DNA from: Welwitschia mirabilis
Lineage: Eukaryota; Gnetophyta; Gnetopsida; Welwitschiales
Assembly (NCBI GenBank): GCA_051453625.1
Contig: JBOZIK010000001.1
Coordinates: forward strand, 93,190,115-93,218,926
DNA length: 28,812 nucleotides
Direction of reading: 5' to 3'
This document shows, one piece after another, positions 1 to 9,344 of the stretch (the stretch's first letter is position 1; every line of letters begins with the position of its first letter). The translations under genes were made by a program, and so were the position numbers. The notes below the pieces were generated by a model. It saw only the letters and a program-made list of their open reading frames with translations. It made no database searches and was not told where the DNA came from.

Positions 1-600
1 TGATTAATTATTGACTATTACAATTTCTTTTAAATCATTAATTATTATAATATGATATGCTTAGTGGAATCATAATTGTGATATTAACCTTATTTTTGGA
101 ATTGCATCTTAATGATGATTTGTCTTTGAGAAGTTCTAGCTATAAACTTTAAATATTATGATGTTTTACTTTATCTTATAGTCATGAACATAGCATTAGT
201 TGATTTTCTTTTGAGAATTATGAATTGAAAATTATCATCTCATTGACATACTAGCTTTGAAAACTCTATTATTATTATTATTATAATATATGACGAAAAT
301 TTAGAGGGAGGATATATGATATTGTTGATCACATGTCTAAGGTTTATAGCCCTTTATCTCGCTTTCTTTATTCTTTGCCATTAATGTTAAAGGGGGAGAA
401 AATATGGTGTTTTCAAGAATATGCATGAAATAAAAATGGTTTGTTTTAAAAATATTTTTTATACCCTTTGCTTAATATTGTTTATATGGCTTAGTGAAAT
501 GGGGAATTTTTATTGCCTTATTAGAAAGAGCTTAAAGATGAAATATTTGTTTGATCTTCAAATCACTTATTCTTTTACCATTAATATTAAAGGGGAAGAT
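1..600 (+). mobile_element. Sirevirus family A, 3' noncoding internal end
   Basis: This is the 3' noncoding part of a Ty1/copia Sirevirus-like element, ending directly at the LTR that begins at 601. It aligns by eye along its length with 2831-3608, sharing blocks such as TCATGAACATAGCAT and AATTATGAATT. Purine-tract motifs occur at about 301-312, 389-400 and 500-506, and the terminal one (AAAGGGGAAGAT) is at 589-600. Terminal position and purine content mark 589-600 as the polypurine tract that primes plus-strand DNA. No coding sequence is visible; a 61-codon open frame at 421-606 crosses the tract into the LTR and is not credible. The body of this copy lies upstream of the window. Confidence 0.75.
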
Positions 601-1695
601 TGTTAGGATTTAATTTTTTCCAATTGATTTTAAACTAATCTGATATTTGTAGAATGAAAAGTGATTTTATAGGTGCAAGAAACTACAAGATCTATATCCA
701 AAAGATAGCAAGATTTGGACATGTTCTGATTAAAGTAACTTGAGTTTCTATTCAGGGAGTTAAAGTAAGAGCCTATCAAACTTGGAAATACTCATTTTCA
801 ACTATTTCATATGGGGTTGACTAGATTTTTAAGGGGTTGACTGGATCTAGAATTAGATTTTTTAAGCTTTTCAATATGTACTATATCTTATGAGGTCGAC
901 CAGACCTGAAGAAAAGTGGTCAACTAGATTTTATATGGGGGCAACTAGACCAATTAATGTGAGTTACTTGGGTTGACCGGATGATAAAGAAGGTGACCAA
1001 ATCAAGTGATGTGAGTCACTTGAGTTAATCAAATATTTTAAGGGGTCAACTAATTAATAAGAGAAGTGGAAAATTTAAAGCAATTTTCTAACCGCTACTT
1101 CACCAAATATATTAGTTACAAATATAAGATTGCTTCCCAACTATCCAAATGGTTATATTTTGGGGAAATCTATAAATAAGAGGCAACACTAAAAATCTTA
1201 GGGCTAAACATTGAAATGTATTTTTGAAAAAGCAGGTTGCACTCTTGATCTGAAGGGCTTATCTTCATACTATCATTCTTGTTTCACTTAGCACTTACCT
1301 CTATATCAAATCTGAGCAATAATGCTCTATTGTTAATGCTTTTACTTAAGTGATCTAGAGCATAGAGGCTTCATTCTCTTAATCATCATTGTTCACTTTC
1401 TGAAGGTTGATACTTAGCCTACAAAAGTCCATTTATGAAGGTTAAGATTTAGCCTGGAAAAGTCTGCTTTATAAGGTTAAAGGTTAGCATTAAAACCTAG
1501 TGCATTGTAATGCAACAAATATCTAGATAGTCTTGGTTATTGACTATCTAGAATAGTCTTATGAATTTATTTAGGTTTTGGTTTTTTATTTTGTTTTTTT
1601 ATATCTTTTTATGTGATAATTTCTTTTGATAGTAATAATTATTTAAATTTTTAAGAAGTCCTATTTACCTCTCCTCTAGGGTTCACAATCCCACA
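601..1695 (+). repeat. LTR 1 of Sirevirus family A (complete)
   Basis: A complete long terminal repeat of about 1095 bp. It starts TGTTAGGATT after a purine tract and ends ATCCCACA before a primer site, giving the short terminal inverted repeat usual for copia LTRs. The U3 part (about 810-1060) holds many copies of a GGTTGACTAGA-like motif. A TATA box is at 1171, and three copies of a ~35 bp repeat (around AGACTTAGCCT) lie at 1402-1498. It aligns with 3609-4603 and 4866-5671, which identifies all three as one LTR family. Confidence 0.9.
1171..1178 (+). promoter_or_regulatory. TATA box of LTR 1
   Basis: TATAAATA followed by AGAGGCAACACT. The same box and downstream bases recur at the same place in the other two family A LTRs (4084 and 5090). 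Transcription of the element would start roughly 30 bp downstream. The position between the U3 motif array and the U5 repeats fits a core promoter. Confidence 0.7.
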
Positions 1696-1697
1696 TA

Positions 1698-1709
1698 TGG
1701 TGTTAGAGC
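1698..1709 (+). other. Primer-binding site, initiator Met tRNA type
   Basis: TGGTGTTAGAGC lies two bases after the LTR end. It matches the plant copia primer site TGGTATCAGAGC at 10 of 12 positions, and the intact form occurs at the homologous place after LTR 2 (4606-4617). Minus-strand DNA synthesis would start here. Confidence 0.85.
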
Positions 1710-1765
1710 TTTAGGATAAGTCAACACTAAGATTTTAACTAATCTTTGACTCAATAACCCTAGCC

Positions 1766-2830
1766 ATAAGTTTTATTGAAGAATTTTTCTCTATTTCTAA
1801 GCCTCCATTATTTGATGAAATAAACTATGGATATAGGAAGGTTATAATGAAAATATTATTAAGATCTCTTGATATAGATTATGAAAATATTTTAGTCACA
1901 GGTTATAGCCACCCTACCACAACTTAAAATGATGTCAATGAAAATTCTATAGTAGTGTTGAAACCAAAAGATAAATGGACTAGATTAGATAAAGCTAATG
2001 CTACTATTGATGCTTATGCTTTGAATGCAATTTTTTGTGCTATAACTGTAGGAAGTTTAAAAGAATAATGAACTACTAAACTAGTAAAGAAGCATGGGAT
2101 ATTCTTACTATTGCTCATGAAGGAACATCCACTGTCAAGCAAGAAGTAGAAGAAGAAAGCTCAAATGAAGAACATGGAACATTATCTTTCATGGCACTTA
2201 TGAATCCCACTACTTAGTCACCAAAGCTCTTTGAGAATAATGATTTGGACATGAGTGAAGATGAAGAAGAGGAGGATGCTAAAGAAACATGTCTTAAACT
2301 ATATCGAGAATGTGAAAGACTTGCTATAAAAGTCAATAAACTGAAAAATATCATTAAGAATTTGAGAAGGGAGAATTAAGCCATAAATCAAAGATACAAA
2401 GAGATTTAAGAAGAAAATACAAGTCTTATAGAGAATTTAAGCTAATTTTCAAAAATCTTAAGTAGATTTACAAAAGGACCAAAAAAACTTAAGAAGATGC
2501 TTAGATTGGGATAACTTGCACATGATAAAAAGGGTACTGAATTTGAAGGCAATAGTATATCATCAACTTCATCCAGTGAGGTAAGTATTACAGGTATAAC
2601 ATATTTTACCAAAAATATTACTTGTCATTATTATTACAAATTTGATCATTTAAAATTTAATTATTCATATAAAAAAAGTATGTATTTTGCAAACACTGAT
2701 GCTTTATCATTTAAATTTATTCTCAAATAAGTCTCTATCCAGAAGTCAAGAAATATCATATGGGTAAAATCTAAGGATTTAGAATCTTTTTGATCCAAGA
2801 AAATTTTAACTTTAGTAAGAGTTTATTATT
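1766..2830 (+). pseudogene. gag: Sirevirus gag relic, internally deleted, no pol
   Basis: A decayed capsid (gag) gene. The initiator is ATA at 1766 where the sister copy has ATG (4674). The first part follows the UBN2/DUF4219-type gag N terminus with KPPLFDEINYGY, then a frameshift near 2080, then AWDILTIAHEGT. Just after about 2148 the sequence jumps to the acidic gag C terminus (FMALMNPTT, then an aspartate/glutamate run and a coiled-coil-like segment). A knuckle relic starts at Cys 2623: CHYYYKFDHLKFNY, in which the second and fourth ligands are Tyr instead of Cys. The frame carries several stops. After 2830 the element passes straight into the 3' noncoding region, so protease, integrase, reverse transcriptase and RNase H are absent. 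This is a non-autonomous LTR-gag-LTR structure. Confidence 0.8.
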
Positions 2831-3608
2831 TTGATTAATTATTATTTCTTACATCATTTTTACTTGATCTTTAATTATTGTAATATGATGTGCTTCTTAG
2901 AATTATCATTGTGATATTTACCTTGTTATTAGATTTGCATATTAATGATTACTTTTTGTGAAACTTTACCTACAAGTCTTAAATATTTTGATGTTTTGTA
3001 ATTAAATCTTATTATCATGAACATAGCATCAAACTAGTTTTCTTTTGGAAATTATGAATTAAAATTTATCATCTCATTTACACACCTAGCTTTGGAATCT
3101 CTATCATGATTATTATTTTTATACATGGCATAAATTTAGGGGGAGAAGATGTAATGCTTTCAAAGTATTTTTGTTAAAGTATTTTGTCAAAAGGGGAGAG
3201 AAAATAAGGGAGAGAAAATACTTGTTTTAGAAATGTTTTACCCTTTTACTTAAATGTTTATATGGCTTGTTAAAAAGGGGAGTTTTAATTATAATGTATC
3301 TCAAATTTGTGTGGTGAAAGAGCTTAAATGTGTATCAAATATTTGGCTTATCATTGTTTACCTTTTGGTATCAAGATAGGGGGATAAAATATGCTTGATT
3401 TTTCTGGCCGTATATCTAAATTTTTATTTATTTACCATTGATGTCAGAGGGGAAGAGAATATGGTGAACTAATATTGGTTATATGGCTTTGTCAAAGGGG
3501 AAGATTTTATTATGTTAATATGCCTTGTTAGAAAGAGCTTAAAATATGAAATATTTATTTGATCTTGAAATCACTTATTTGTTTGCCATCAATGTCAAAC
3601 GGGAAGAT
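2831..3608 (+). mobile_element. Sirevirus family A 3' noncoding region with multiple purine tracts
   Basis: Noncoding internal region between the gag relic and LTR 2. Purine-tract motifs recur at about 3136-3150, 3189-3200, 3272-3282, 3375-3384, 3446-3456, 3494-3504 and finally 3597-3608, the last directly before the LTR. Repeated polypurine tracts upstream of the 3' LTR are a described feature of Sireviruses. It is homologous to 1-600 but longer. Confidence 0.75.
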
Positions 3609-4603
3609 TGTTAGGATTCTATTTTTGTTAATTGATGTCAAACCAATATGATTTTTGTAGAATTAAAAGTGATTTTACAGGTACAACTACTGGATCAATA
3701 TCCAAAAGATAGAAAGTTTTGAACATTTTCTAAGTAAGGCTACTTCAGGTGGGGTTGACCTAATGTTTTTGTAAGGGTGACTAGACATTGTTAAGTCTAC
3801 CCAACATTTCTGTAAGGGCAACCGAACATTGTTAGGTCTACCCAACATTTCTATAAGGGCGATCCAATGAGCAGACTATCAAAATATGAGCTAAGTAAGG
3901 GCAACCTAACATTTCTGTAAGGGCGATCAAATCTCAGATCGACCAGATATTTCGAGGGGTAGATCAGTCAGCATGGAAGTAAAAAGTTTAAAATGATTTT
4001 ATAACCATTACTTCATCAAATTTATCCATTGCAAATGTCAGATTCCTTCCCAACTATCTAAATAGTTATATTTTGGGAAAAGCTATAAATAAAAGGCAAC
4101 ACCCAAAAACCTAGAGAGCTTAACATTGGAATCTATTTTTGAAAAGGAAGGTTGCACTCTTGATTTGAAAGGCTTGTCTTTGTAATATCATTCTTCTCTT
4201 ACTCAGCACTTACCTATGTATTAAATTTGAGCAATAAGGCTTCATTCTCTCACTAATCATTGTGCATTTTCTGAAGGTTGAGACTTAGCCTGCAAAAGTC
4301 CATTTAAATAGGTTAAGACTTATCCTGAAAAGGTTCACTTTGTAAGGTTGAAGGTTAGCCTTGAAAACCTAGTGCATAGTAATGCAACAAAGATATGAAA
4401 TAGTTTTGATCATTGACTACCTTTCAAGAGTGGAATAGGGTATATCCTGAACCACTATAAATCTTGTCTTGTGCATTTGTTTTGGTTTTGATTTTTGATT
4501 TCATTTTACCATATCTTTTTATACATAATTTCTTTCAAAATTAATGATTATTTAAATTTTTTAGAAGTCCTATTCACCCCCCTCTAGGGTTAACAATCCT
4601 ACA
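3609..4603 (+). repeat. LTR 2 of Sirevirus family A (complete)
   Basis: A complete LTR of about 995 bp from TGTTAGGATT to AATCCTACA, nearly perfect as a terminal inverted repeat. It serves as the 3' LTR of the gag-only unit on its left (terminal purine tract at 3597-3608) and as the 5' LTR of the unit on its right (primer site at 4606). Its U3 differs from LTRs 1 and 3: it contains a local repeat built on CCAACATTTCTGTAAGGGC (about 3796-3835, 3837-3870, 3902-3930). A TATA box is at 4084, and three copies of the U5 repeat lie at about 4273-4372. Confidence 0.9.
4084..4091 (+). promoter_or_regulatory. TATA box of LTR 2
   Basis: TATAAATA followed by AAAGGCAACACC, at the same place as in LTRs 1 and 3. 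Core promoter of the LTR by position and conservation. Confidence 0.65.
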
Positions 4604-4605
4604 AA

Positions 4606-4617
4606 TGGTATCAGAGC
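4606..4617 (+). other. Primer-binding site, initiator Met tRNA type (intact)
   Basis: An exact TGGTATCAGAGC two bases after the end of LTR 2. This is the standard plant copia primer site and fixes the LTR boundary and the strand of the element. Confidence 0.93.
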
Positions 4618-4673
4618 ACTAGGTTGAGTCAACACTAAGATTTTAACTAATCTTTGACTCAATAACCCTAGCC

Positions 4674-4765
4674 ATGAGTTTTATTGCAAAAGGTTTCTCT
4701 ATTTCTAGGCCTCCACTATTTGATGGAACAAACTATGGATATTGGAAGGCTAGAATGAGAATATT
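4674..4765 (+). pseudogene. gag: Sirevirus gag N terminus, cut by an assembly gap
   Basis: Opens with ATG at 4674, 57 bases after the primer site. It encodes a typical copia gag N terminus with RPPLFDGTNYGYWKARMRI about 12 residues in. The frame is clean up to the 100-N gap, and this copy has kept the ATG that the left copy has lost. The rest of the element is missing in the gap; sequence after the gap is already LTR. Whether the real element has a full pol cannot be told from here. Confidence 0.8.
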
Positions 4766-4865
4766 NNNNNNNNNNNNNNNNNNNNNNNNNNNNNNNNNNN
4801 NNNNNNNNNNNNNNNNNNNNNNNNNNNNNNNNNNNNNNNNNNNNNNNNNNNNNNNNNNNNNNNNN
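4766..4865. other. Assembly gap, 100 N
   Basis: Exactly 100 Ns, probably a placeholder for unknown size. It replaces the gag-to-LTR interior of a Sirevirus and the 5' part of LTR 3. Confidence 0.95.
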
Positions 4866-5671
4866 CCAAATTTTATATGGAGGCAACTAGACCAAATAAC
4901 ATGAGTCACTTGGGTCGACTAGATGATAAAGAGGATGATCGAATCAAGTGACATGAGCCACTCAAGTCAACTAGTTAGTGCGGAAGTGGAAATTTTAAAG
5001 CAATTTTCTAACCGTTACTTCACCAAATCTATCCATTACAAATGTTAGATTGCTTCCCAAATACCAAATGGTTATATTTTGGGGAAATTTATAAATAAGA
5101 GGAAACACTCAAAAACCTAGGACTAAACACTGGAATTCATTTTTGAAAAGGTAGGTTACACTTTTGATCTGAAGGGATTATCTTTATACTATCATTCTTC
5201 TTTTGCTTAACACTTACCTTTATCTTAAATCTAAGAAATAAGGCTCCATTGTAAGTGCTTTTACTTGAGGCTTCATTCCCTCACTCACCATTGTGAATTT
5301 TCTAAATATTGAGAATTATCTTGTAAAAGTCCATTTGAAGAGGTTAAGACTAAGCCTACAAAACTCCATTCATAAAGGTTGAGACTTAGCCTGGAAAAGT
5401 CCACTTTATAAGGTTGAAGGTTAGCCTTAAAAACCTAGTGCATGGTAATGTAATAGAAATCTAGAATAGCCTTGACTATTTACTATATTCTGAGAGTGAA
5501 GTAGGGTGTATCTTGAACCACTATAAATCTTGTCTTGTGCATTTATTTTGGTTTTGCTTTTTGATTTCGTTTTGTTATATCTTTTTATGTGATAATTTAT
5601 TTTGGTAGTAATAATTATTTAAATTTTTTAGAAGTCTTATTCATTCCCCTTCTAGGGTTTACAATCCTACA
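4866..5671 (+). repeat. LTR 3 of Sirevirus family A (5' part lost in gap)
   Basis: The 3' portion of a family A LTR. It starts in U3 (homologous to about 930 in LTR 1) and ends AATCCTACA at 5671. Its U3 matches LTR 1 much better than LTR 2. It has a TATA box at 5090 and four copies of the U5 repeat (about 5304-5438) instead of three. No primer site follows; the next bases belong to a gypsy LTR, so this is the right outer end of the array. Confidence 0.88.
5090..5097 (+). promoter_or_regulatory. TATA box of LTR 3
   Basis: TATAAATA followed by AGAGGAAACACT, at the position homologous to the boxes in LTRs 1 and 2. Confidence 0.6.
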
Positions 5672-5929
5672 AAAGAAAGTAGTGTTAGTTCTATTTTGCA
5701 TTTTATCTAAATTAGTTGTATCTTTCATTTTGCATTGTAATTTATTTCTGGTTTCTGTATTTCTTTTGCAAAGAAATATGAGTCTCGTCTCATAGTATTT
5801 AACATGAATATGAAATTTCTAATATATTCCCATTTATATTAGTGTGTTGTATTGGATGAGGTATCTATTTATTTTATAAATGATGGAATCCTTTAAACTT
5901 AAGCACTTACACAAATACACACTACAACA
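5672..5929 (+). repeat. 3' part of the gypsy 5' LTR, interrupted by the Sirevirus array
   Basis: Aligns by eye with about 13514-13790: both contain AAGTAGTGTTAGTT at the start, TTTATTTTATAAATGA near the end, and finish ACACAAATACACACTACAACA-like. The alignment begins exactly at the first base after Sirevirus LTR 3, so the Sirevirus inserted into this LTR. The LTR's 5' half must lie left of the array, outside the window. Confidence 0.8.
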
Positions 5930-5932
5930 AAT

Positions 5933-5950
5933 TAGCACTGTTACTAAGGA
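5933..5950 (+). other. Degenerate tRNA-Asp-type primer-binding site
   Basis: TAGCACTGTTACTAAGGA begins three bases after the gypsy LTR end. Compared with the complement of the plant tRNA-Asp 3' end it differs at 7 of 18 positions, and all seven are G-to-A or C-to-T. tRNA-Asp priming is common in Athila/Tat elements. The site no longer matches well enough to prime, but its position confirms the LTR boundary. Confidence 0.7.
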
Positions 5951-6732
5951 AGGCTACTGAGGAGTACAAGGGTTGTTGTCATTCGATGGAGTATATCAGA
6001 CCTCTATTCAGTTATTAATCTATAGTGACATTATATTTTATTAGGAACTGTAGGTTTTTTATTTTGTAGTTTTTCGATTTTGGTTTTTTAGATTTATTTT
6101 CTGTATAAGAATAGTGGTCGTTCCCTCTATTGTTCACATGACAGTCAGGATGATACTCTATGATTTTAGTTTTTAGTTTTAGTTTTAGATTTTAATTTTT
6201 ATGTAATAAAATTATTTTTTATCATCTCATTCATTATCTAGATGACTAGGTAGATGAAAGTCCTAATTTCTAAGTTTTTCTGCTTTCTATTTCGATTTTT
6301 GTTCTATTTTTGTTTTTCTAGTTTTTGTGTGTGTCATCTCTTCTATCGTCCTCAAGACAGACGAGATGATGGTCTATTGTTTTTGGTCTGATTTTATGTT
6401 ATTTGCTATTTGTAGGATGCTGTAATATAGTTAATCTTGAGAAGAGATATAAGAAAGAAAGACTATTAATAGAGAGAACATTAAAGAAGAACTAGTGATA
6501 TACAAAATGAATTAGAAAAGCAATCTTCAGGTGCATTCAATCCTCCTTCTGAATTTATTTTTTTAAATTAGAATTCCTTAATAAAAACCCTATAGAAGGA
6601 GAAAATTAGCTCATAATGTTAAGTGCCTTCTGTAAGTAAAGATAAGTCATAAGGTCTTCTTATCCTAATACAAACATTATCCTTAGAAAATTGTTAGCCA
6701 ATAAGAAAAGAGAGATTTAAACACCTTTTGAT
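5951..6732 (+). other. Gypsy leader (5' untranslated region)
   Basis: About 780 bases between primer site and gag. It is T-rich, with ATTTT/AGTTTT runs (about 6160-6210), and contains two copies of a hairpin-like motif (6117-6155 and 6333-6371) whose relatives sit in the 3' LTR. No open frame of note. The gag N terminus may begin before 6733, but stops prevent a start call. Confidence 0.45.
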
Positions 6733-8114
6733 GTGCCCCTAAGAGATGATGTTGAACTTAAAAAATTAAATGCCTTTCCAAATTTTAATGAAGAAAATGA
6801 TGAGGATCCTCTTCAACATATTGCAGTCATTAAACAACTAATTTTTACATCAAGAAATGGGAAGAAAAAAATTAGTGATAGAACATACATGGTAATCTTT
6901 CCCATGACATTAAGAGGTAGAGTAAAACTCTGGCTAAAAACTATTTTCCATAAAAGCTTAAAGACATGGAATCAAGTATAGAAAACCTTTGTAAAGAGAT
7001 TTATTAGTGAAGAAATTATGAAAAAAAGAAAAAAAGAGGTAACAAACTTTCAATGAAAACCAAATGAAGACTATGCCTTCACATATGAATGTTTTTTTGT
7101 AGACTATCATTCTAATTTAGTAGATGATTTTTCACCAACAGAACTAATTGACTACTTTTGTAGTGGGCTAAATCCACACATAAAACAACTTATAGATTTT
7201 TCTAGTAGAGGAAACCTTCTGAATCTTACATTAGATGATGCCTAGACACAATTAAAAGAACTTATGAAGGTTAGTCAAATACTAAAGAAAATCCAACTAT
7301 AAGCCAACTAATCAAAGACTTAAAAGAGGTTAAATAACAAAAAGAGGTATAATTCAATCCTATAAATTCCATGAGAGATTTTATAACAACCTTAGAGAAG
7401 TATGCGGAAATGATCTTAGATGCCAAATCCAAAACCAAAAGAAATATTGTGCAAACTTGTGATTTATGTGAGGATAATTATCATGTCATCAAAAACTGCC
7501 CTCTTTTACCAATATACAAAGAAATAATATGTGAATAAGTTTGTGCTTTTAACCAATCATCTCAAAACTTCATAAGTCAAAATCAAATAAAACCTAGATT
7601 AAAAATTCATTTTCAAAATAATTCTCAACCTATTAGAAACTGATTCGAAAACTTAAACTTTCAACTAGGACTATCAAACCTTTAATATCGAAATGATCAA
7701 CTCACAAATCTTATGAACGAACTTAGAAAAAGAAATGTTAACATGGAAAACATAGTAAGCATCTTTTAACAAACAATGCTAGCAAACTAAAGACTTTAAG
7801 GAACATTAGTTATACAACCTTCACCAAACCCAAATAAACTAAGAAAAGAGTGTAAGGTTGTGACAAGAAGTGGGTAAGAAACAAACCCTCCTTCAAATGA
7901 ATCTTTCACCTCCAAAAATGATTTTAGAAATAATGAAGAATAAGAGGAAGATGACATTGAAATATTAGAAGATTATAACTTCTGTTCTCTTGATAAAAAG
8001 AAAAAGAAAAATCCTTCTTAACAAACCACTCCTTGGCTTAATAGGCTTAATAATAATTCAACTTTTAATGAACATCTAAAAGCCTTCATGAAAAATGTGA
8101 GAATAAACTTACTC
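6733..8114 (+). pseudogene. gag: Gypsy gag relic with CCHC knuckle
   Basis: A Retrotrans_gag-type capsid relic. The first 83 codons read clean from GTG at 6733 (VPLRDDVELKKLNAFPNF), pass the tryptophan-containing segment GRVKLWLKTI and end at a TAG after NQV. Beyond it come KTFVKRFISEE and ELIDYFCSGLNPHIKQLID, which matches the conserved FYNGLNP-type segment of Athila-like gag. Perfect zinc-knuckle spacing follows at about 7459-7500: CDLCEDNYHVIKNC. An acidic linker leads to AFMKNVRINLL just before the gap, where protease should begin. At least eight stops interrupt it; many sit where CAA, CAG or CGA would be expected. Particle assembly is the family role; this copy cannot make the protein. 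Confidence 0.8.
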
Positions 8115-8947
8115 NNNNNNNNNNNNNNNNNNNNNNNNNNNNNNNNNNNNNNNNNNNNNNNNNNNNNNNNNNNNNNNNNNNNNNNNNNNNNNNNNNNNNN
8201 NNNNNNNNNNNNNNNNNNNNNNNNNNNNNNNNNNNNNNNNNNNNNNNNNNNNNNNNNNNNNNNNNNNNNNNNNNNNNNNNNNNNNNNNNNNNNNNNNNNN
8301 NNNNNNNNNNNNNNNNNNNNNNNNNNNNNNNNNNNNNNNNNNNNNNNNNNNNNNNNNNNNNNNNNNNNNNNNNNNNNNNNNNNNNNNNNNNNNNNNNNNN
8401 NNNNNNNNNNNNNNNNNNNNNNNNNNNNNNNNNNNNNNNNNNNNNNNNNNNNNNNNNNNNNNNNNNNNNNNNNNNNNNNNNNNNNNNNNNNNNNNNNNNN
8501 NNNNNNNNNNNNNNNNNNNNNNNNNNNNNNNNNNNNNNNNNNNNNNNNNNNNNNNNNNNNNNNNNNNNNNNNNNNNNNNNNNNNNNNNNNNNNNNNNNNN
8601 NNNNNNNNNNNNNNNNNNNNNNNNNNNNNNNNNNNNNNNNNNNNNNNNNNNNNNNNNNNNNNNNNNNNNNNNNNNNNNNNNNNNNNNNNNNNNNNNNNNN
8701 NNNNNNNNNNNNNNNNNNNNNNNNNNNNNNNNNNNNNNNNNNNNNNNNNNNNNNNNNNNNNNNNNNNNNNNNNNNNNNNNNNNNNNNNNNNNNNNNNNNN
8801 NNNNNNNNNNNNNNNNNNNNNNNNNNNNNNNNNNNNNNNNNNNNNNNNNNNNNNNNNNNNNNNNNNNNNNNNNNNNNNNNNNNNNNNNNNNNNNNNNNNN
8901 NNNNNNNNNNNNNNNNNNNNNNNNNNNNNNNNNNNNNNNNNNNNNNN
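8115..8947. other. Assembly gap, 833 N
   Basis: Unsequenced. By position it should cover the start of the gypsy protease/reverse transcriptase region. Confidence 0.95.
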
Positions 8948-9344
8948 GATGCTCAAAATACAACTCTTGCATTCAAAGAAAATCTTTTACTAGAGTTACT
9001 ATTTCTCTCTCCTTTGATTTCCAAAATTTATGCTTTAATGTGGTATCATAGAGTTCTCTCCATTACTCCTCTCTTCATCTAATTGATTTTACTTAGCAAT
9101 AATTATATACCTTTTATGCTTTATCAATTGGTAAATTTTTAGTTTGGACCTTATTTCTTTGAAAACATTGAAACCAAAATAGATCCTTAATTTTTCCTTC
9201 TTTTCAATAAAAGTGTACTTTAAATTTAGGAACTGAATAAAATTTTGTTGCCTTGTTATTTTATTTTTAGTTTCTATTTTGATAGTCTCTGATTTCATTT
9301 TCAATTTTCAGTTTTTATTTCTATTTGTAATCTATACTTTTATT
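8948..9344. other. Unassigned island between two gaps
   Basis: About 400 T-rich bases with no convincing coding frame; a 71-codon minus-strand frame at 9089-9304 has no recognisable motif. TGGTATCATAGAG at 9041 resembles a Met-tRNA primer site with one extra base, but no LTR end of the form CA precedes it, so I do not call an element. Confidence 0.3.

Noticed and set aside
5589-5795. 68-codon frame
   Set aside because: It crosses the junction between the Sirevirus LTR and the gypsy LTR; not a gene.
9041-9053. TGGTATCATAGAG as a copia primer site
   Set aside because: It has an extra base, no LTR end before it and no gag after it.
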